From contig CM034126.1 of assembly GCA_019914995.1 (NCBI GenBank), positions 12,281,001 through 12,345,000 on the forward strand: a stretch of 64,000 nt of DNA. The letters are read 5' to 3'. The position numbers and the translations under genes were made by a program. The notes under the pieces were generated by a model, which saw only the letters and a list, made by a program, of their open reading frames with translations, had not been told where the DNA came from and ran no database searches. Shown one piece after another: positions 60,900 to 64,000 of the stretch. Each line of letters opens with the position of its first letter. The first letter of the stretch is position 1. Source of the DNA: Acanthochlamys bracteata (lineage: Eukaryota > Streptophyta > Magnoliopsida > Pandanales > Velloziaceae).

Positions 60900-61105
60900 T
60901 TCAAAAGTACTTATAAAATAAAAAAAAATTTCAATAGAAAATTTTTTTGAAAAATTATTGTTTTTAAATAATAAAAATAAATAATAATAAAATTTTACTA
61001 TGTAATTTTTTTATATTTTATAAATAAATTTTTTATATATTTATAGAAAAATATATTTAATAATATAAAATAGAAAAATAAAAAATGAAAATCAGTGCCC
61101 AACTT
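60900..61105 (-). repeat. AT-rich miniature element, family A copy
   Basis: It opens with AAAAGTACTTATAAAATAAA, like the copy at 33835. An AAAATTTTACTATGTAATTT middle follows, then TTTTATATATTTATAGAAAA and an end near AAAATCAGTGCCC. Confidence 0.5.
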
Positions 61106-61970
61106 AGCGTTTTTCCTACCCATACGGAATTGTAAAATGAGCTCTTCCCCTTTTCTGATTGATCTTCAGATAGGAGCTGCAGAACGTTAACGTCCCTCAC
61201 GGTGTGGCCCAACGTAGATTTGTTTATGGCGTCATCTCACCATAACAACGAGCCAAGAAGAAGCCACCAGCTGACTCACAGACCATACTGCTTATGTGAT
61301 AATTTTCGATCTGATCCGTGAATTTAATCTAAAGCTGATTAGAAAAGATTAAATTCAAAGTCAAATTTTAATCGAATTTAAATTAATTTTAGATCGATTC
61401 AAAATTAATCAGAAATTTAAACAAATTTATATTGAATTCAAATTAACGCAAATTAATCAAAATTTAATTCGTATAATTATTTATATAATATATTTTATTT
61501 AATAATTAAAAAATATTTAGAATAATAATATAAAAGTTTAATATATATATTTTTCTTAATTTAACTAATAATTTAATATTTTACTTAATTAATAGATTTT
61601 ATCAAAATTAATTAATTTTATTTTAGATATAATAATAAATATTTTTTATAATTCTTATTTTAATAATTATAATTATTAAATAAAATGATCTGAATTTGAT
61701 TTAATTATTAAATAAATTAAATTATAATTGATAATTTTGATCCGTATAAATAATAAATTAATTTAGAATTGAACGATTTTAATATAATTATTATATGAAT
61801 CCATTCAAACAAACTTACAAATCCGAATTGCCACCCCTACATACTACTTTTATTCTTAACATGAACAGCTGTTTGCAGAACAGATATTATAACTGAATTT
61901 CAAGAAACATTGAAGTACTACGGGCTATATAATTATACAAGAGGTCATCTCCCAAAATAGGCTAATATCT

Positions 61971-64000
61971 TCAGAGCTCAGAGAGAACACCGATCATCTG
62001 TCGTCGTGGTCGGTATAAAGCATGCAATGGCTTAGCTTTTGGCATGGTCAGACCTGAGCCTTCATCCATATTGACTAATTCATTCCCAACCCTCTTCCAC
62101 TCGAAACATTGTACCAAAGTACCAAGTGCAAATGCCACTTCTCTCATTGCAAGCCCTTCACCTGGGCACCTCCTCCTTCCCATGCCAAACGGAATGAAGA
62201 ACTTCGAATTATCATAGTCTTGGAACCGCTCTGGTTTGAACTTTGTAGGTTCTTCCCATATTGTATGGTCTCTTTGAATAGCGTGGGCGTTGACCAATAG
62301 CATTGTGTCACGAGGGATATGGAAGCCTCCTACAGTACAATCTTCGGTTGACTGGTGAGGCACTAACAGAGGACCAGCAGGGTACAGACGGAGTGTCTCT
62401 TGTATGATGCAGTGAAGGACAGAGAGCTTCGGAAGATCGGATTCAGTGAGCAAGCAGCCTATTTCCACCTTTTCATCGATTTCATCTCTGGCTTTCTGCA
62501 GGTATTCTGGGTGATTAAGCAGAAGGGACATAGCCCACTCGATTGTGTTTGATGAAGTATCTGTTCCTGCTGATAATAAACTCTGCATGGCAAAGATGGC
62601 ATCATTAGTAAGTAGTAAAACTTTTTAAGAGAGACTGTATTCTTATGAATCTTTGCTCAGGAGCACAACAGTGTTTTCTGTTTTATTGATCCAGCATCTC
62701 ACTTAAACCTTCAATACCTTTCTATGCATTTTGAATTAACCTGTTATGCAAATAAAAGCATGTTCTTTCATTTTGCTACCTTAGGCATCTTAATCTAGCT
62801 GAACATGACCTTTTGTATCGATATGCATCATTGATTCAGCATCTCACTAACACCTTCCATACATTGCAGTAAAGGTTTTCACTAAACAATGCAAACACAA
62901 GTATGCAAATAACAGTATTTTTTTTAAGAGCAGTATTGTTCTTATGCTTCTTAATCTAGGTACACAGGACAGATGCCTCTGTTTGATACAACTCCTTACT
63001 CACACCTTCAAGCATTTGCCTAACATCTTATGCAATGATCCTTTTATGCAAATAAAAGTGATGAGTGGAGTAAACAAGTTTAAAACAGAGGCATTTGTGC
63101 AAATTCATACTGACATTATCATGATGAGAACCTTACAAAAGCAAGTCATTTTGCAAACTGTTCCTTCATTGATAAGAAACCTGGTTACTTTGCATTGCCT
63201 GAGACTTAGTTATAGTTTCCTTCTTAAAAGTGATTTTATGCTGCCTTGATATAGTAAAACCATGTTCTCATTGATCTGATAAAAGCAATATTTACATCCT
63301 AACTAATACTTTAACGAAACCCAAAATTCTGATTCAGGTAAGTGGGACAATAGCTACATGACGCAATATTGAACCTAAAAGATATGTAGCTTCTAGGCAA
63401 GATGCTTTCAATAAAGAAGTTTCTTCCTAAAAACTGAGGACTTCAACGAGGAGGAATCGGGTTCAAGATTGAGGGGCAAATCATTTCCTGTCCTGACTAT
63501 ATTGGGCAGACTATATATTCAAGTAAAAGATTGCTATGGTATTTGTGAAAGTCTGAACATCACTCAGTTGAACTTAATCAGATGCAATGTGCATGCATAT
63601 CTTAGCTCTGAGAGTATTGTTACAGACATCATCCATACAGCTTGCTATAAAAATGACACCCTTTAGTATTAGTGAAGGATGTTTCCCTACAGTATTCCAC
63701 CTACTGCTTTAATAAGAGTTCAGTCATCAGACAAAGTAATGTTTTTGGCTTCTACTGATTTTACTAGAATTCAATAGAGATATATAACTGATTGATAAGC
63801 TTGAATCCACTAATCAAAATCCAATAAACCAATCTAAAAATCCAGAATCCCTTCCCAATTTTTGGTGTCCACACTTCTATTCCATTGATTTTAATGAAAC
63901 AAACAATAGATTATCATAAATAAATTAAATCAAGCAACTTCAATCCTAATCAAGAGGGAAGACCGGAAGATAACAACTTACAATGACGAGTGCTTTGATG
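61971..64000 (-). CDS. Cytochrome P450, CYP81-like, 3' part
   Basis: Exon 2 is 61971-62582 (203 residues and stop). The last 19 bases of exon 1 (63982-64000, coding IKALVI) are at the window edge and are joined across a 1399-bp GT-AG intron in phase 0. The rest of exon 1 lies outside. Visible motifs: I-helix oxygen-binding AGTDTSS near the start of exon 2, ExxR as ETLRL, PERF as KPERFQ, and the heme loop PFGMGRRRCPGEGLA with its cysteine. All are intact, so the visible part looks functional. The single intron site, directly before SLLSAGTDTS, and the C-terminal LTMPKAKPLHALYRPR are typical of CYP81. Members hydroxylate isoflavonoids, glucosinolates, lignans and herbicides on the ER; the substrate here cannot be deduced. 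Confidence 0.9.

Noticed and set aside
62583-63981. Frames of 65-101 codons inside the P450 intron
   Set aside because: The intron has good GT-AG ends in the position typical of CYP81, and the frames show no domain.

Overview
The window is plant nuclear DNA, almost certainly from a eudicot. It carries small GT-AG introns, AT-rich intergenic DNA full of short miniature elements, and plant-only families (GASA peptide, GH3 auxin-amido synthetase, DUF620, EAR-type C2H2 factor, CYP81-like P450, KONJAC). The species cannot be told from the sequence alone. Exon structures below were built by hand from splice sites, reading phase and recalled family sequences. They are models, not transcript-backed.

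Layout (all on the minus strand unless noted): DUF620 protein (792-3407); GASA cysteine-rich peptide on the plus strand (9769-10289); membrane-anchored A1 aspartyl protease (11735-16621) whose frame is disturbed at one exon junction; RBL/RbBP5-like WD40 protein of the COMPASS complex (17888-21976); hAT transposase scrap (22640-22827); GH3.1-type IAA-amido synthetase (26848-29040) with AuxRE-like promoter elements; cyclin-A-like pseudogene scrap on plus (35778-36102) ending at a miniature element; single-exon C2H2/EAR zinc-finger gene (37425-37943); 15-exon GMPPA/KONJAC gene (40519-45667); GH95 alpha-fucosidase pseudogene on plus (49396-51010); 14-exon HOS15/TBL1-like gene (52058-58310); and the 3' part of a CYP81-like P450 that runs off the right edge (61971-64000).

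Seven of the eight complete genes and the partial P450 lie on the minus strand; only the GASA gene is on plus. The neighbours do not form a pathway. Two encode chromatin WD40 proteins (RBL, activating; HOS15, repressive), two are hormone-linked (GASA, GH3.1), and one supports GDP-mannose, ascorbate and glucomannan supply (KONJAC).

The least ordinary content is between genes: an abundant AT-rich miniature family of about 200-240 bp with roughly a dozen copies, a Tourist-like family with TAA target duplications, and decayed host genes in the gaps. I found no RNA genes, no CRISPR array and no convincing new multi-gene system.
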